Assembly: GCF_002575655.3 (NCBI RefSeq)
Contig: NC_053039.3
Span: 237,500,622-237,564,621, forward strand
Reading direction: 5' to 3'
DNA: 64,000 nt
From: Aegilops tauschii subsp. strangulata
Taxonomy: Eukaryota > Streptophyta > Magnoliopsida > Poales > Poaceae
Under the pieces are notes generated by a model, which saw only the letters and a program-made list of their open reading frames with translations, was not told where the DNA came from and did no database searches. The translations under genes and the position numbers were made by a program. This document shows, one piece after another, positions 1-11,456 of this stretch. Within the stretch, counting starts at the first letter, position 1. Each line of letters starts with the position of its first letter.

Positions 1-1946
1 ATCAGGGGAAGATAAAGGGAGGAATAAAGAAGCCGAAAGCGGGCCTCACGCATTACTCATCCAAACCGGTGGAATTAGTGTCTTCGCGAAGGAGGATAAT
101 CGGGGAGAAGAATCTAAAATCCCCTCTCCCCAAGGAAGGAAAAGGACCGCCTCTGAAGACTTGGAAACGAGGGTTTCCAAACGAGGGAAGAAACCTTCGT
201 CAGGGGGCCCTGCCCTGGAGGGCGTCCTTACCGCACCGTGCCCGCAAGGGGGTCAGCCCTCCACCGAGCTGTAAGTGAACAAGAGTACTTTTGGTAAATA
301 TATCCTGCTTCATCTCCGAGGACAATAACCGGGACGTATGTCTTGCAGTTCGGATCGTATCCCTTCTCGACAGAGTTCGTCTTCGGGGGATCTTCTTTCG
401 GAGATGATGGAGAGCGAAACGCCTCCCCCTGTCTCCCCGCCTCATGAGGCGGACGACCCTGAGGTGTCGTCACGGAGGATTTCTCCTGATCCGCCAAGGC
501 CAGAAGGTAACACTTCGGCCACCCGAAGTCCGGACTATTCAGCTCCTAAGGAGAGCAACAGAAAGAGTCCGGGACTGTCCGGTGCACGACCGGACGCACT
601 GATGGGTCTTCTAGAGCAAGCGGCTATCTCAGAGGCGCATCGTACTTTAATGGGTACGGTGGTTGAGAGGATTTCATCCGCCAAAAGTGGGTTGCTTGAA
701 GCTTTTATGAGCCTGCTAAGAGGCTTTGAGGTACGCAAAGTAATATATATATATATATATATTGACGGTACCGTACACGCTAGGTGTGCCCTATACAGAT
801 AGTAGCCCCTGAGACTCTGGTTGCTGTCCAGAGGCGGCAAACAGAGGATCATAGTCCCAGGTAATGATCATGCTGCTTACATGTGCAGGCGGCTGAGGGT
901 CCGGTGGCTGGCCAGACTGGTGAGTTTGCCGAACTGAGGCGGCAGCTTGATGCGGCAGATGCCGACATCGTGCTTGTGAACAAGCGGCTTGATGAGGCAC
1001 AGGGTATGTATTTTCTGGTGGTCAACAGATATTAAGAGGAGCATGATGCTAGTATCTATAATATGCTGTGACTGCAGATGGAGCTGCTGCCATGGAGACC
1101 CTTCAGGCGGAGCTTGCTCGAGGCAAGGAACAAGCCAAGAGAAGTGATGCGGCCGCCCTAAAGGCGGCCGAAGAGTTAAGAGCCGAACAGGCTGCTCATC
1201 GCCAGAGCGAAGATAAAATAGCCAAGATGGTTGTTGAGCTGAAGGATGCCGCCGGCCGGTATGAGCTTCTTGAAAAGGAAAGCCAAGCGAAAGCGGCGGA
1301 CCTGAAGAAAGCCATGGTAGCAGCCAAGGAAACCCGCTCTAAAATCAGAGCAGCAAAGGAGGAGCTTCGTCAAGCCGGAGATATCACGGCTGGGAAGCCC
1401 TTTTTGTTGCGGACGAAGTTTAGAGATCCGAAGTATGCCCCTCTGGATCAATTATGGAGTGATGCAGACGCGTACTTGGACTTGGCAACGAGTGCTGCTG
1501 ATGCGACTGAGTTTTTCAAAGATCAGAAAGATCATGAAGTGGAAAGGTTGTTCTGGTTGCAGTTCAGTGCTCCGACGCGTCCGCTGCTGTTAAATGAACA
1601 AATGGCCGAGTGGGATGAGCTCCATAGATTGTCCAGACTTGCCATGAGGTCTGTCGTGGATCATCTTTGGCCAGAGGGACCAAGGCCGAATAGTTATTTT
1701 GGTTTAGTGCAACGATTCCTTGGCGCTGTGCTGCATATCGACGCTATAAAGAGGTCGGCGTGCATAGAGGGTGCACGGATGGCTCTTGCCCATGTTAAGA
1801 CATACTGGGCAGAGATGGAGGCCACCGCTATTGCAACCCAGGATCCGGCCATAGGCCAGGTCTCGGCCGAGCACTATTTTGAAGAAGTCCTAGAAGGTGC
1901 TCGTTTAATAGAGGCTCAGTGCTCGAAGAGTATCATGTTCGAGTGA
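1..1946 (+). CDS. Antisense accessory gene of the Fatima-like element (spliced, 5' end outside window)
   Basis: This gene lies opposite to gag-pol, in the usual place between pol and the 3' LTR. It can be read as four exons with GT-AG introns: before 1-270, 349-730, 889-1003 and 1078-1946. Splice phases fit across all three junctions (phase 2, 0 and 1), and the first visible exon stays open. The second exon encodes a Ser/Pro/acidic segment. The third and the start of the fourth form an Ala/Glu/Lys-rich coiled coil (ELRRQLDAADADIVL, METLQAELARGKEQ). The last part is a helical C-terminus (EHYFEEVLEGARLIEAQ). An (AT)n run at 742-762 sits in the second intron. The C-terminal half resembles the antisense gene at 32904-35936. 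The product is unknown; related antisense ORFs are known from other plant gypsy elements. Confidence 0.7.
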
Positions 1947-3179
1947 CATGTATCCCAATTGTAAAAACAATGCTATTTGGATTATAAAGGCTGTGTTTAT
2001 ACTTTTTCCTGAAAGTATTATGATGCCTCCTGTGCGGCCGTTTATGTATGTATATAACCTGAAAGTTTGCAGTCGGCGGCTTCAGCCCCCACGCATATAA
2101 TGCGGGGGTGTTCGGAAAAGCGCGTATTCACACTTGATCCAACGTTTTGGTCCATTAAGGAGGTGATAGCGCGGCGAACAAGGCAATCAGACTATATAGC
2201 TTTAACACTTTCACTTAGCCATAGGAGTTTGACGGTGGGGCTACTATATAGCCCCTGGTACTTCCGCGCTCATCTGAATATGGGGCACGTACATACATGA
2301 GCGGGAAACCGGCCCTTCGTTAGTGCGGAGGAATCGCGAAGATTCCGCTGAGTCCTCGAGTGGTTGACCAGTCTCGCGCTTTATCATGACAGTCAGTTTT
2401 CGGCTTTCTCTACTGAGGTGCTCATCGAGATGAACCAGGGCACAATCGCAGTAGTTCTCCCGGTGCCACCTTAGCCGATAGAGCGGAACGTAAGGTAGCA
2501 AAACACGGGAGCCGGGCAAACCCAACTATTGACCAAAGACATGATTCGGAGCTGATGCATATAAGGCCAAACTCGCGACGCCGAACACTCCCTAAGGTAT
2601 TCGGACTTTACAACATATACTGGGCTGAGTAACGCCCTCGATAGTGAGACCTGAATTTCCAGGTACGTGCATTAGTCTGACGTGACGAAATGCCAATAAT
2701 GCCAACATCCCTCTCGGTTGTGTTGAGTATCCGGAGGGTGTGAAGCAACAAGAGACAGTAAGAAAGGTTTACACAGGGTCTTAATCTAAAAAGAAACATT
2801 TGAGCGGGGCCCTGCTGCACGTCTGCGCCTGTGTCTCCATTGTGCCGTATCCTGGAAGGGTGTAGCACGATTATCATCTGTAAAAGAGAAAAACCCAGGT
2901 GAAAGTCTTCGTGCGAAAAATTTGTTATTCTTAATAAACCATTAAAATGCAATTTAAATAGGGTCAAGCCGAACTGTAGTCCTTTTTACATGCGGGAAGC
3001 CCCTAGTACCACCTATGGGGGTATATCCATTGACCCAATCTTAGGTTTATCTAAGCTGTTACAACTAGTGGTGCGTCGGACTTGTCTAGCCGTGTCCGCA
3101 GTCTTGACGACCGATCATTTATTCTGGTTGGAGAGGCCGTTCAGTGTTTGGCTGCTAGAGCCGACACACATTCTTCCGC
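1947..3179. other. Non-coding internal part of the Fatima-like element
   Basis: No reading frame here matches a protein I recognise. By position it joins the decayed pol remnant to the 3' end of the antisense gene, so it spans the deletion that removed RT, RNase H and integrase. The exact breakpoint is not visible. The corresponding spacer in the full-length copy is 32101-32903. Confidence 0.5.
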
Positions 3180-4019
3180 ACATAAGTAACGCTCTATGTT
3201 TCCGCTAACTATGATGATGCCACGTGGACCGGGCATCTTAAGCTTAAGATAATCGTAATGCAGTACTGCATTAAAACGAGCGAAGGTCGTTCTTCCGAGT
3301 AGTGCGTGATAGCCGCTTGGGAATGGAGCGATGTCAAAGGTTAATTCTTCGCTTCGGAAGTTGTCGGGAGAACCGAATACAACCTCTAGAACTAGAGAGC
3401 CCGTGCAGCGGGCCTCTGGGCCTGATATTACTCCTTTAAAGGTAGTATTGCTTTAGCTGATTCTTGTCGGGTCTATCCCCATTTTGCGGACTGTGTCCTG
3501 ATATATCAGATTAAGACTACTGCCGCCGTCCATAAGGACTCTGGTGAGATGGTATCCGTCAATTATTGGGTCTAGCACCAAGGCAGCCGATCCTCCGTGC
3601 CGGATACTAGTCGGGTGATCCCTGCGATCAAAAGTGATCGGGCAGGCCGACCAAGGGTTGAACTTGGGGGTGACGGGCTCCACGGTGCATACGTCTCGGA
3701 GTGCGCGTTTGCTCCTTCTCTTCGTTACGTGAATCATGTTCACTGTTTTGACCTCTGGTGGGAATTTTTTCTGTCCCCCAGTGTTTGGCTGGCGAGGCTC
3801 ATCCTCGTCTTCACTTGGTGTCTCCTCCCCTTGCGTTCGGCAGCTTGCCGGCCTGCTTGCAGACCCAGCATTCTCTGTTGGTGTGATTTGCAGGTTTGTC
3901 GGAGGTACCATGAATCTGACATAATCTGTCTAGAATCTTGTTTAGGCTGGACGGTCCATCTCTGCTGCCTTTAAATGGCTTTTTCCGTTGACCGGGTTGA
4001 GAGCCCCTGAATTCGGCGT
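3180..4019 (-). pseudogene. Fatima-like gag zinc-knuckle and retroviral-type aspartic protease remnant
   Basis: The minus strand encodes the end of gag and the protease domain, spread over more than one frame. Near 3860 an alternative frame contains CWVCKQAGK, the start of a zinc-knuckle-like motif. The 3911-3453 frame contains the acidic linker PSEDEDEPRQP, then KRRSKRALRDV and the protease signature VLMDGGSSLNLIY; the Asp-Gly-Gly-Ser is the expected active-site triad region. After a stop near 3453 the same protein continues as decayed frames to about 3180 (YLKLKMPGP). Order and motifs match the second element, where protease is followed directly by RT. Here RT is missing. No functional polyprotein can be made. 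Confidence 0.75.
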
Positions 4020-5437
4020 TTACCGCCGTGTTGTCTGGGCTATCTCATTGTTTCGACGCTTGCTTTTATTGCATCGCGGTTTCCCATTACCATCCCTGAC
4101 TTCGGATGTGCCTGGGTCGCTGCTGCCGCTACGGGCCAGCCAACTGTCTTCGCCCGTGCAAAAGCGGGTCATAAGGCTTGTTAGGGCTTCCATTGTCCTC
4201 GGTTTTTCCTGGCCGAGGTGTCTGGCGAGCCATTCGTCCCGGACACTGTGTTTGAAAGCCGCTAAGGCTTCGGCATCCGGGCAGTCGACGATTTGATTCT
4301 TCTTTGTGAGGAATCTGTTCCAAAGCTTTCGGGCTGACTCTCCGGGCTGTTGAATTATATGACTTAAATCGTCTGCATCCGGAGGTCGGACATAAGTCCC
4401 TTGAATATTAGCCCTAAAAGCATCCTCAAGCTCTTCCCAACTTCTAATTGAGTTTTCGGGGAGGCTTTTCAGCCAATACTGAGCTGGTCCTTTCAACTTG
4501 AGGGGCAGGTATTTGATGGCGTGGAGATCATCTCCGCGAGCCATGTGGATGTGAAGGATGAAGTCCTCAATCCAGACCCCAGGGTCTGTCGTTCCGTCGT
4601 ATGCCTCTATGTTCACGGGTTTGTATCCACCATGTATATATCGTGTGATGAAGTGGCTGTCCAGCGCCCTGTGTTCGGTGGTTCCTGTTCCTCTCCTGCA
4701 TCGTCGTCCATACCGTCGATGTCTTCTGAGTCGAAATCAAGCATGTCGGTTAAATCGTCGACAGTGGCTATTAAGTGGGTGGTGGGTGGGGAACGAATTT
4801 CTTCGTTGTCCGCTTCCCACTCGAGCCGGACATAGTTCGGCCGAGGGTGTCCTGACAAGGAGAGAGACCTTAATGAATCTAGCACGTCGCCCAAGGGCGA
4901 GTGCTGGAAAATATCCACGGAGGTAAACTCCATGGTCGGTGCCCAATCAGATTCGATAGGCACGGACGCAAGCGGTTCGGAGCCCGTGGCCGGGGACGAA
5001 TCCAAGGGTTCGGCAACACAGGTCTCATAAGAGGTGAAGTCAGTATTCGGCTCTAACGCCGCTGAGTGTGCGACCTCCATGGCGGGGACCATCCACCCGT
5101 CCTCGGATGGCACGATCTGCTCCGGATTGAGGACCGGAGTAGGCACAGGTGTGATCTCCCAAACACCGTCCGACAGCAGAGCCAAGTCGTGCTCGTCGTG
5201 ACTGTGCGGCGCACCTGACGTGGGCTCGAATCCGTCGGAGATCAAGTCTCCGCGGATGTCAGCAGTATAGTTTAAGCTTCCAAACCTGACCTGACGGCCA
5301 GGGGCGTAGCTCTCGATCTGCTCCAGATGGCCAAGCGAGTTGGCCCACAGTGCGAAGCCGCCGAATACGAAGATCTGTCCGGGGAGAAAAACCTCACCCT
5401 GGATCGGATCATTGCCGATGATCGAAGGAGCCATCAA
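4020..5437 (-). pseudogene. Fatima-like gag (frameshifted)
   Basis: Gag forms the retrotransposon particle and binds its RNA. The N-terminal frame (5437-4613) starts with MMAPSIIGNDP and is Ser/Glu/Asp rich. The conserved core lies in a second frame (about 4690-4020): EAYDGTTDPGVWIEDFIL, YWLKSLPENSI, ARKLWNRFLTKKNQIVDCPD and FKHSVRDEWLARHLG, the usual order of the retrotransposon gag domain. The change of frame near 4660-4690 shows a frameshift, so the copy is broken. It starts just inside the 5' LTR, as expected. Codon use is GC-rich, like the second Fatima-like copy. Confidence 0.8.
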
Positions 5438-5481
5438 GACTTATGGTGACGGCACAGTGGAACTCTCAATGAAAGCACCAA

Positions 5482-5952
5482 TGTCGGTGTCAAAACCGGC
5501 GGATCTCGGGTAGGGGGTCCCGAACTGTGCGTCTAAGGCGGATGGTAACAGGAGGCGGGGGACACAAAATTTACCCAGGTTCGGGCCCTCTCGATGGAGG
5601 TAATACCCTACTTCCTTCTTGATTGATCTTGATGATATGAGTATTACAAGAGTTGATCTACCACGAGATCGTAGAGGCTAAACCCTAGAAGCTAGCCTAT
5701 GATTATGATTGTTGTTGTCCTACGGACTAAACCCTCCGGTTTATATAGACACCGGAGAGGGCTAGGGTTACACAGAGTCAGTTACAAGGGAGGAGATCTA
5801 CATATCCGAATTGCCAAGCTTGCCTTCCGCGCGAAGGAGAGTCCCATCCGGACACGGGACGAAGTCTTCAATCTTGTATCTTCATAGTCCAACAGTCCGG
5901 CCAAAGTATATAGTCCGGCTGTCCGAGGACCCCCTAATCCAGGACTCCCTCA
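5482..5952 (-). repeat. 5' LTR of the Fatima-like element (471 bp)
   Basis: On the minus strand it starts TGAGGGAGTCCTGGATTAGG at 5952 and ends in GACACCGACA at 5482, so it has TG...CA ends. A TATA box (TCTATATAAA on the minus strand, about 5740-5750) sits mid-LTR. The next bases inward (TTGGTGCTTTCATTGAGAG, 5463-5481) occupy the primer-binding position and are the same in the second copy; I could not assign them to a tRNA. Confidence 0.85.
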
Positions 5953-7189
5953 CCTACCTCTCGATATAGACAACAACCATGAAGGAAAGGTAGTTAAGGA
6001 CGAGATACGCACGCAGGGTTTGATGTAGGTCGAACCCAGCAATCCGAGCATCTGGGAGGGAATCCTGACAACGCATGAGCTCGAGCTTTGGTTGACCGAC
6101 ATTTGACAGTGACCGTCCCTAACATGAACTAGGAGGAATCCATTCATGGCAAACACATACCCCTCATTATCAGTCAAAGGGATGATATATATACACTCGG
6201 GGAGCCCACAAATATCCGTGTCATCACAAAAAACCGCACAAGGGAGACGTGGTCGATCGGAAGACCCCGTATACACTGCATGCGGCCCAAAAATATGTAT
6301 GGGTAGGATGGTGTATGATGTGTTTAAATCCCAAATGCACAACTTCGATGGGCCAAGCCAAGTACATTACAAACCGAACACCGTACCCGACTCCAAGCCT
6401 GGTTCAATACCTATGATGTCAGTTTCCCAACTTCGAGGCGGCATCGGGGGGGGGGGGGGGTCATCCCACGCATGCACTCAAACTTTATTTTGTCTAGCAT
6501 GGGACACATCTATATATATCTATCTATACATCTATACACCTATATAGTGTGCGAATCACTATGAAAGTTGCTCGTTGGATGAAGCCAATTTGACGGTACA
6601 GAGATGGCAAATCCGAGCACTACTAGCCATTGGATATCATCTACATTCCACCAAATTTTGCCACATGTACAATATAGAAGAATCCATGGTTGAACTTAAG
6701 AATAATGCACAAACCTCAAAACACAAGCACTTCTCCTTTGTTCTCTAGAATCTTCCATATCTTAATTGCCCAAACCTTTTTTTAAATGAATTGTCACTTT
6801 TTGTTTTTACCTTTACAATGCACAATTCCATGAATCTTAAAATAGTTTTTTTATAAAACTAACTGATTTTGGATGAGATGAACTATAAGAATTAAACGAA
6901 CATCTACATCATGCATATCTGGGAAAAGAGGCGGGAAACCGATGAGAGGAGTGGTGAGAAATGGTAGCCTATTTTGAATGAAAACCTAGTAGAGAAGGAA
7001 GCGTGAGCTACACGACGCATGCGCACAGTGCTTACCCATGTACTGCATGTGCTGTCGAAAGCGCTCAGGGTTGCCATTCGATCTGGGAGCATCCAACGGT
7101 GACACGTACGATCCGTGGGGTTTGGGTTCTGGCCAGTCAGAACGCTGGTCTCAGATCGCGCGCGCAGCAGGGGGATATCATACGGAAAC
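5953..7189. other. No recognised gene; poly-G run and AT-rich DNA
   Basis: I find no supported coding frame. A run of 15 G lies at 6446-6460 and short TATC-type microsatellite at about 6508-6545. The rest is AT-rich and probably CACTA interior or older repeat. Confidence 0.4.
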
Positions 7190-7545
7190 CAACATTCAGT
7201 GGAAACCGGTGAAACCCACGAGAAAAAGATGTTTTGAAGTTTCAAAAACATGTCAAAAAAATGCGGGATGTTAAGAGGATGATGTTTTATTGGCACACAA
7301 AATTTCAAGTTGAAACACATTAAGAGATGTGAGCTATGAAAAAGACAAAATCAGTGTTGAATAGTGCCGAATAGTAATGTCACTATTCAGGGCGGAATTT
7401 GTCTTTTTCATAGCTCACATCTCGTAATGTTTTTCAACTTGAAATTTTGTGTCGCAATAAAACATCACCTTCTTAACATCCCACATTTTTTCAGATTTTT
7501 ATGAAACTTTAAAATATGGTTTCCACGAAGTTTTCATTGAATATC
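7190..7545. repeat. Long foldback (inverted repeat, arms about 165 bp)
   Basis: The left arm (about 7195-7366) is nearly complementary to the right arm (about 7380-7545). Easily checked pairs are GAGATGTGAGCTATGAAAAA (from 7323) against TTTTTCATAGCTCACATCTC (from 7404), and the GGATGTTAAGAGG / CCTTCTTAACATCC pair further out. The centre also pairs (TGAATAGTG / CACTATTCA), leaving a very short loop. It could be a MITE-like element or a hairpin-forming part of the CACTA element. I saw no obvious target duplication. Confidence 0.8.
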
Positions 7546-7589
7546 GGCTTTCGTGAGTGAACCATGTGCTATTTGAAAACATTTCGTGA

Positions 7590-9720
7590 GAAGAATCTCG
7601 GTCTCGTTTTTTAAATCCTCGTAAATCCAAAACTAAGCTGAAAATCGTGAAACCTGCCATGGTGTCACGACATCGCACTTATATGTCGAAGAATTTTTTT
7701 GTCCATTATGGCGCAAGTTTTATTACAAGCCTCTTACAAACCGGAGCTTCTCTCAAAGAAGCCTCGTGGTTCCGATAGGGAAACGTGTCCCCCTTGTGGG
7801 CGAAACGTAATCACTGCCTCTTTTCACCTGTATTTTATTCTACAGGCAACATGGAACGACAGGATATCCTGCTGAAATTTAAACTTATTCAGGGTTCATT
7901 AGGCCTTTTTATACACTAATTGAGTTTCCTAGGCATTTAATGTCCATAATTCAAATCCGAACTAAATATACATGCTCCAGTTCACCAAAATGGCTAGAAA
8001 AATTATACATGTGTCCTTGGGTGCATGTTTAGGTCCCATGCCAGGAATGGGAACGAATTACAACCATACTGGTGTGATGGCTCGTACTCAAACATTTCGA
8101 ATCTCGGTTTTTAAGTACCCATAAATCCTAAACTCACCAGAAAGTCATCAAAGGTGGCATGGTGTCACGTCATGGCACATATATGTCGTGGTAAAACATT
8201 GTACAATTTGGGCCAAGCTTTATTACAAACATCTTACAAAAACTGGAGCTTCTCTCAAAGAAGCCTCGTGGTTCTGATAGGGATACGTGTTCCCCTTGTG
8301 GGCGAAACGTAATCACTGCCTCTTTTCGCCTTGTATTTTCTTCCACGGGCAACATGGAACCACAGGATATCTGTGCTGAAATTTAAACTTATTCAGGGTT
8401 CATTTGGCCTTTTTATACACTAATTGAGTTTCCTAGGCATTTAATGTCCATAATTCAAATCTGAACTACAAATACATGCTCCAGTTCACCAAAATGGCTA
8501 GAAAAATTATACATGTGTCCTTGGGTGCATGTTTAGGTCTCATGCCAGGAATGGGAACGAATTACAACCGTACCGGTGTCCTGGCTCGTCCTCAAACATT
8601 TCGAATCTCGGTTTTTAAGTCCCCATAAATCCTAAACTCACCAAAAATTCATCAAAGGTGGCATGGTGTCATGTCATGGCACATATATGTCGTGGTAAAA
8701 ACATTGCCAATTTGGGCCAAGCTTTATTACAAACCTCTTACAAACCGGAGCCTGTCGCAAGAACCCTCGTGGTTTCGATAGGGAAACGTATCCCCTTGTG
8801 GGCCAAACGATAATCACTACCTCTTCTAGCCTCGTATTTTCTTCTACACGCGACACGGAACAACTGGAGATTCGCGCTGAACTTTGAAATTATTCAGGGT
8901 TCGTTTGACGTTTTTTATTCATTAATTGAGTTTTCTAGGAATTTAATGTCCATCATTCAAATCCGAACTACAAATACATGCTCCAGTGCACCAAAATGGC
9001 TAGAAAAACGACATGTTTCCTTGGGGTGCATGTTTAGGTTCCATGGAACAAATGGGAACGAATTCAACCGTCTCGCCGTCCTGGCATGGCCACAAACATT
9101 GCGAATCTCGGTTTTTAAATGTCTGTAAATCCAAAACTCACCAGGAAATCATGAAAATTGGCATGGTGTCACTACATGGTATATATAATTGTCCAATTTG
9201 GGCGAAGCTATATTACAAGCCTTTTATAAACCGGAGCCTGTCGCAACCCTCGTGGTTCCGGTAGGGAAACATGCCCCTCTTGTGGGAGAAACGATAATCG
9301 ATGCCTCTTCTCGCCTTGAACTTTGTTTTCTACAGGAAACATAGAATAACAGGAGTGTCGGGCTGAAATTTGAAACTGTTCAGGGTTCGTTTGGCCATTG
9401 TATATATATTACTAATTACTAAGTTTTCTGTGCATTTAATGTAGTCCATAATTCAAATTTGAACTACAACCACATGCTCCAGTGAAGCAAAATGGGTGGG
9501 AAATCGTACATGTGTCATTGGGTGCATGTTTAGGTCTCGTTTAAGGAATGAGAATGAATTACAAACTTGTCGTCGTCCTGAAACAATGAGAATCTCGGTT
9601 TTTAAATCCCAGTAAATAAAAAAGTCACCCAAAAAACATGAAACTTGGCATGGTTTCATGACATGGCACATATATGCCGTGGTAAAAAAAATCGTCCAGT
9701 TTGAGAAGAGGCGCACACAT
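7590..9720. repeat. Tandem array of a ~500-bp unit, about 4 copies
   Basis: The phrase AATCTCGGTTTTTAA recurs near 7595, 8100, 8607, 9104 and 9592, giving spacings of about 508, 507, 498 and 487 bp. Each unit also holds CCTCGTGGTTCCGATAGGGA, TTGGGTGCATGTTTAGG and ACATGCTCCAGT in the same order. Units 1-3 are closer to each other than to the last. ORFs seen inside are repeats of the unit, not genes. A diverged unit lies in inverted orientation at 61790-62070, inside CACTA #2. Confidence 0.85.
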
Positions 9721-9843
9721 TAGTAGCCAACGAAGTCCTTTTTGAAACAAAAAGCTGACACGTTAATACCGCAAACGGTTGTATTATATTTACCATGTCG
9801 AAATTTAACCATACTCAGTGGCGTGCGTGTAGCTGTTTGATTA

Positions 9844-9990
9844 GACGGGACGAGCGCGAGAAGTCCGCCGTGCAGGTTCGACGGGACGCGTGCGAGCAGT
9901 CCGCCGTGCAGGCTCGGCGGGGCGCGTGCATCCTGTCCACCTCGCAGGCTCGATGGGACATGTGCGAGCAGCAAGGCCGCCCATGCTCAC
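9844..9990. repeat. 36-bp GC-rich minisatellite, 4 copies
   Basis: Copies start at 9844, 9880, 9916 and 9952 with the pattern GACGGGACGCGTGCGAGCAG followed by TCCGCCGTGCAGGCTC. A similar motif occurs on the opposite strand near 61550-61600. The spacing is exact, and 36 is a multiple of 3, which keeps chance ORFs open through it. Confidence 0.85.
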
Positions 9991-10232
9991 CGGGAAGCGA
10001 GCTCTTTGACCTCCATGCACCAGCCGCCGCCCGCCTCGCTCACAACTTCTCCATTAATGGGTTAATTAAAGCACCTGGACAGAGGGTGTTTTCTTGTGAT
10101 CCCATGGCAGCATTTGCTTTCTTCGTGTTTTCAACTCGTATTCCGCCCTAATTTAAATTGCCACGTAGGGCAATGGATAATGCGACCACAAATAAAATGG
10201 CAACGGATAATACGACAACAAATTTACGATGG
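9991..10232. other. Spacer, no recognised gene
   Basis: The segment links the minisatellite and the cargo region. Short repeated phrases (AATGGATAATGCGAC, AACGGATAATACGAC) suggest local duplication. I see no gene. Confidence 0.4.
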
Positions 10233-10305
10233 CGCAGATAATAATTGTCTTACATATTTCGGATAATTTAAAATGCCACATGCGGCAAAGCCCGGAAGAC
10301 ACAGC
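10233..10305. repeat. Direct repeat flanking cargo ORFs, copy 1
   Basis: The core ATAATTGTCTTACATATT...GGATAATTTAAAATGCCA...TGCGGCAA recurs at 11272-11340 with few changes. Each copy lies just downstream of a minus-strand cargo ORF, so the two ORFs have a related 3' flank. Confidence 0.8.
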
Positions 10306-10354
10306 AGCAAGAGAAGAAGGAAATTGCAGACAACGATCTGGGTCGCTACTGTCT

Positions 10355-10956
10355 CTACTCGTCGATGGATCGCCGGGCGGCGAAATCCTCCAGCTCCTTC
10401 TTCAATTCCTCACGACTTTGCTTGAAAGCAGCCACAGATTCGTCCACCTCCTGCTCGCACTCGATCCGGAGCTTCCTCAAGCCACCCATCAGTTCCTCAA
10501 CGACCGCTTTCAGCGTCATCTCCGAGGCACTGCTCTGCTCATGCAGCATCTTCCAGCCGGCAGCCTCCTCCCCTTCTCGGCGACCAACTTGATGAGCTTC
10601 GCATTGTCATCCATGAGTTGCTCGACGAGGCCGGTCACCTTGTCAACCGAGACATCGCTGATCTTGAGCAGCTTCATCAAGCCGTCGACCAGCTCCTGCT
10701 GCGTAGTGATGCCAGCGAGAATGTCGCCGTCGGCAGCGAAGGACTTCAGGAACGCCGGCTCGTCGTGATGGCCGACGCTGCGAATGCGCTTGTGAGAGCC
10801 CTCGCGTGCCCGTGAGAGCTCGCTCGAGGGCTCCGCGGCGCGCCGGGACATCTCTGCTGCGGCTGCGGCTTCATGGCGGGACCTCTCTAGTGCTTCCGCG
10901 GCCTTGGTCTTTGCTGCCTGGTTATATGTCCACCCTAAACTCCTCCTACCGGTCAT
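10355..10956 (-). pseudogene. Unknown coiled-coil cargo ORF in CACTA #1 (one frameshift)
   Basis: I do not recognise this protein. The first frame (10956-10516) starts MTGRRSLGWTYNQAAKTK, then an Ala/Glu/Arg-rich helix, the basic segment SHKRIRSVGHHDEP and a Leu-rich stretch (VDGLMKLLKISDVSVDKVTGL). The continuation lies one frame over (10549-10355): SEMTLKAVVEELMGGLRKL and a Lys/Glu coiled coil ending DFAARRSIDE. The switch falls at a G run near 10575, so a single-base loss probably broke a frame of about 200 codons. It sits between CACTA subterminal repeats and minisatellite, and is followed by the shared direct repeat, like its neighbour at 11457-12185. A captured host gene or a transposon accessory gene are both possible. 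Confidence 0.5.
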
Positions 10957-11271
10957 GGCGGAACGACTTGACAGAAAAAACCAGTTTTGTGGGTGATGAG
11001 GAGAGGAACTGTGAAGTAATTTTCGAGTGGGTAGTTTTTATAGCCCGGTGCTAAGTGTGAACACATATTAGTTTGATAGGCGTGAACAGATTTGCAATTA
11101 CTTATTGCGTTGTAATCAGCAATGTGACGAGAAACAAGGTCAAAATTTATTGATGGCAGAAGGTTGACCACATGGTTGCTCGCCGTTAAGGCGGCCGCGG
11201 CGTGCTCCGCTCTGGCATCCCTGCGCGCGCTCTGCTCGCTGTTGAGGCAAAGTTACAATGGCAACTATTAA
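10957..11271. other. Spacer between the two cargo ORFs
   Basis: No coding frame is supported. A GC-rich block (11180-11240) resembles the Cys/Ala codon-like repeats of the 36-bp minisatellite. The segment could hold the promoter of the minus-strand ORF ending at 10956, but I see no clear TATA box. Confidence 0.35.
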
Positions 11272-11340
11272 TAATTCCTAATAATTGTCTTACATATTCA
11301 GGATAATTTAAAATGCCAAATGCGGCAAGGCCCAGAACAC
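11272..11340. repeat. Direct repeat flanking cargo ORFs, copy 2
   Basis: This is the partner of 10233-10305, with the same ATAATTGTCTTACATATT and GGATAATTTAAAATGCCA blocks. It lies 3' of the ORF at 11457-12185. Confidence 0.8.
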
Positions 11341-11456
11341 TCACGACCTACATATGCATACAATTATAATAAAATATAAGCTAAAAGGATGAGCTGGCGT
11401 GCTTCCGACGATGGTCTTCTCGGACTCCATGATCAACATAGCACCCTTGCGGCCAT

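Larger units (their letters stand above)
1..5952 (-). mobile_element. Fatima-like Ty3/gypsy retrotransposon, internally deleted, left end outside window
   Basis: The element reads right to left. Its 5' LTR ends the element at 5952, followed inward by gag (5437-4020) and a protease-like segment (about 4019-3180). Reverse transcriptase, RNase H and integrase, which the second copy at 26452-36456 has, are absent: the frame decays near 3200 and non-coding DNA leads into the opposite-strand gene at 1946-1. The 3' LTR would lie left of the window. The LTR opening TGAGGGAGTCC and the protein similarity to the second copy support the family; the name Fatima is from recognition only. The flank after 5952 is CCTAC, a possible 5-bp target duplication whose partner is not visible. 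Confidence 0.85.

Noticed and set aside
6904..7320. 138-codon minus-strand ORF
   Set aside because: It overlaps the foldback arm and has no conserved pattern.
9720..10151. ORFs on both strands with 12-residue repeats
   Set aside because: The 36-bp minisatellite is a multiple of three, so repeated peptides are expected by chance.
10229..10815. Plus-strand ORFs opposite to the cargo ORF
   Set aside because: They are shadows: the minus strand has better composition and a coherent coiled-coil protein across one slippage.
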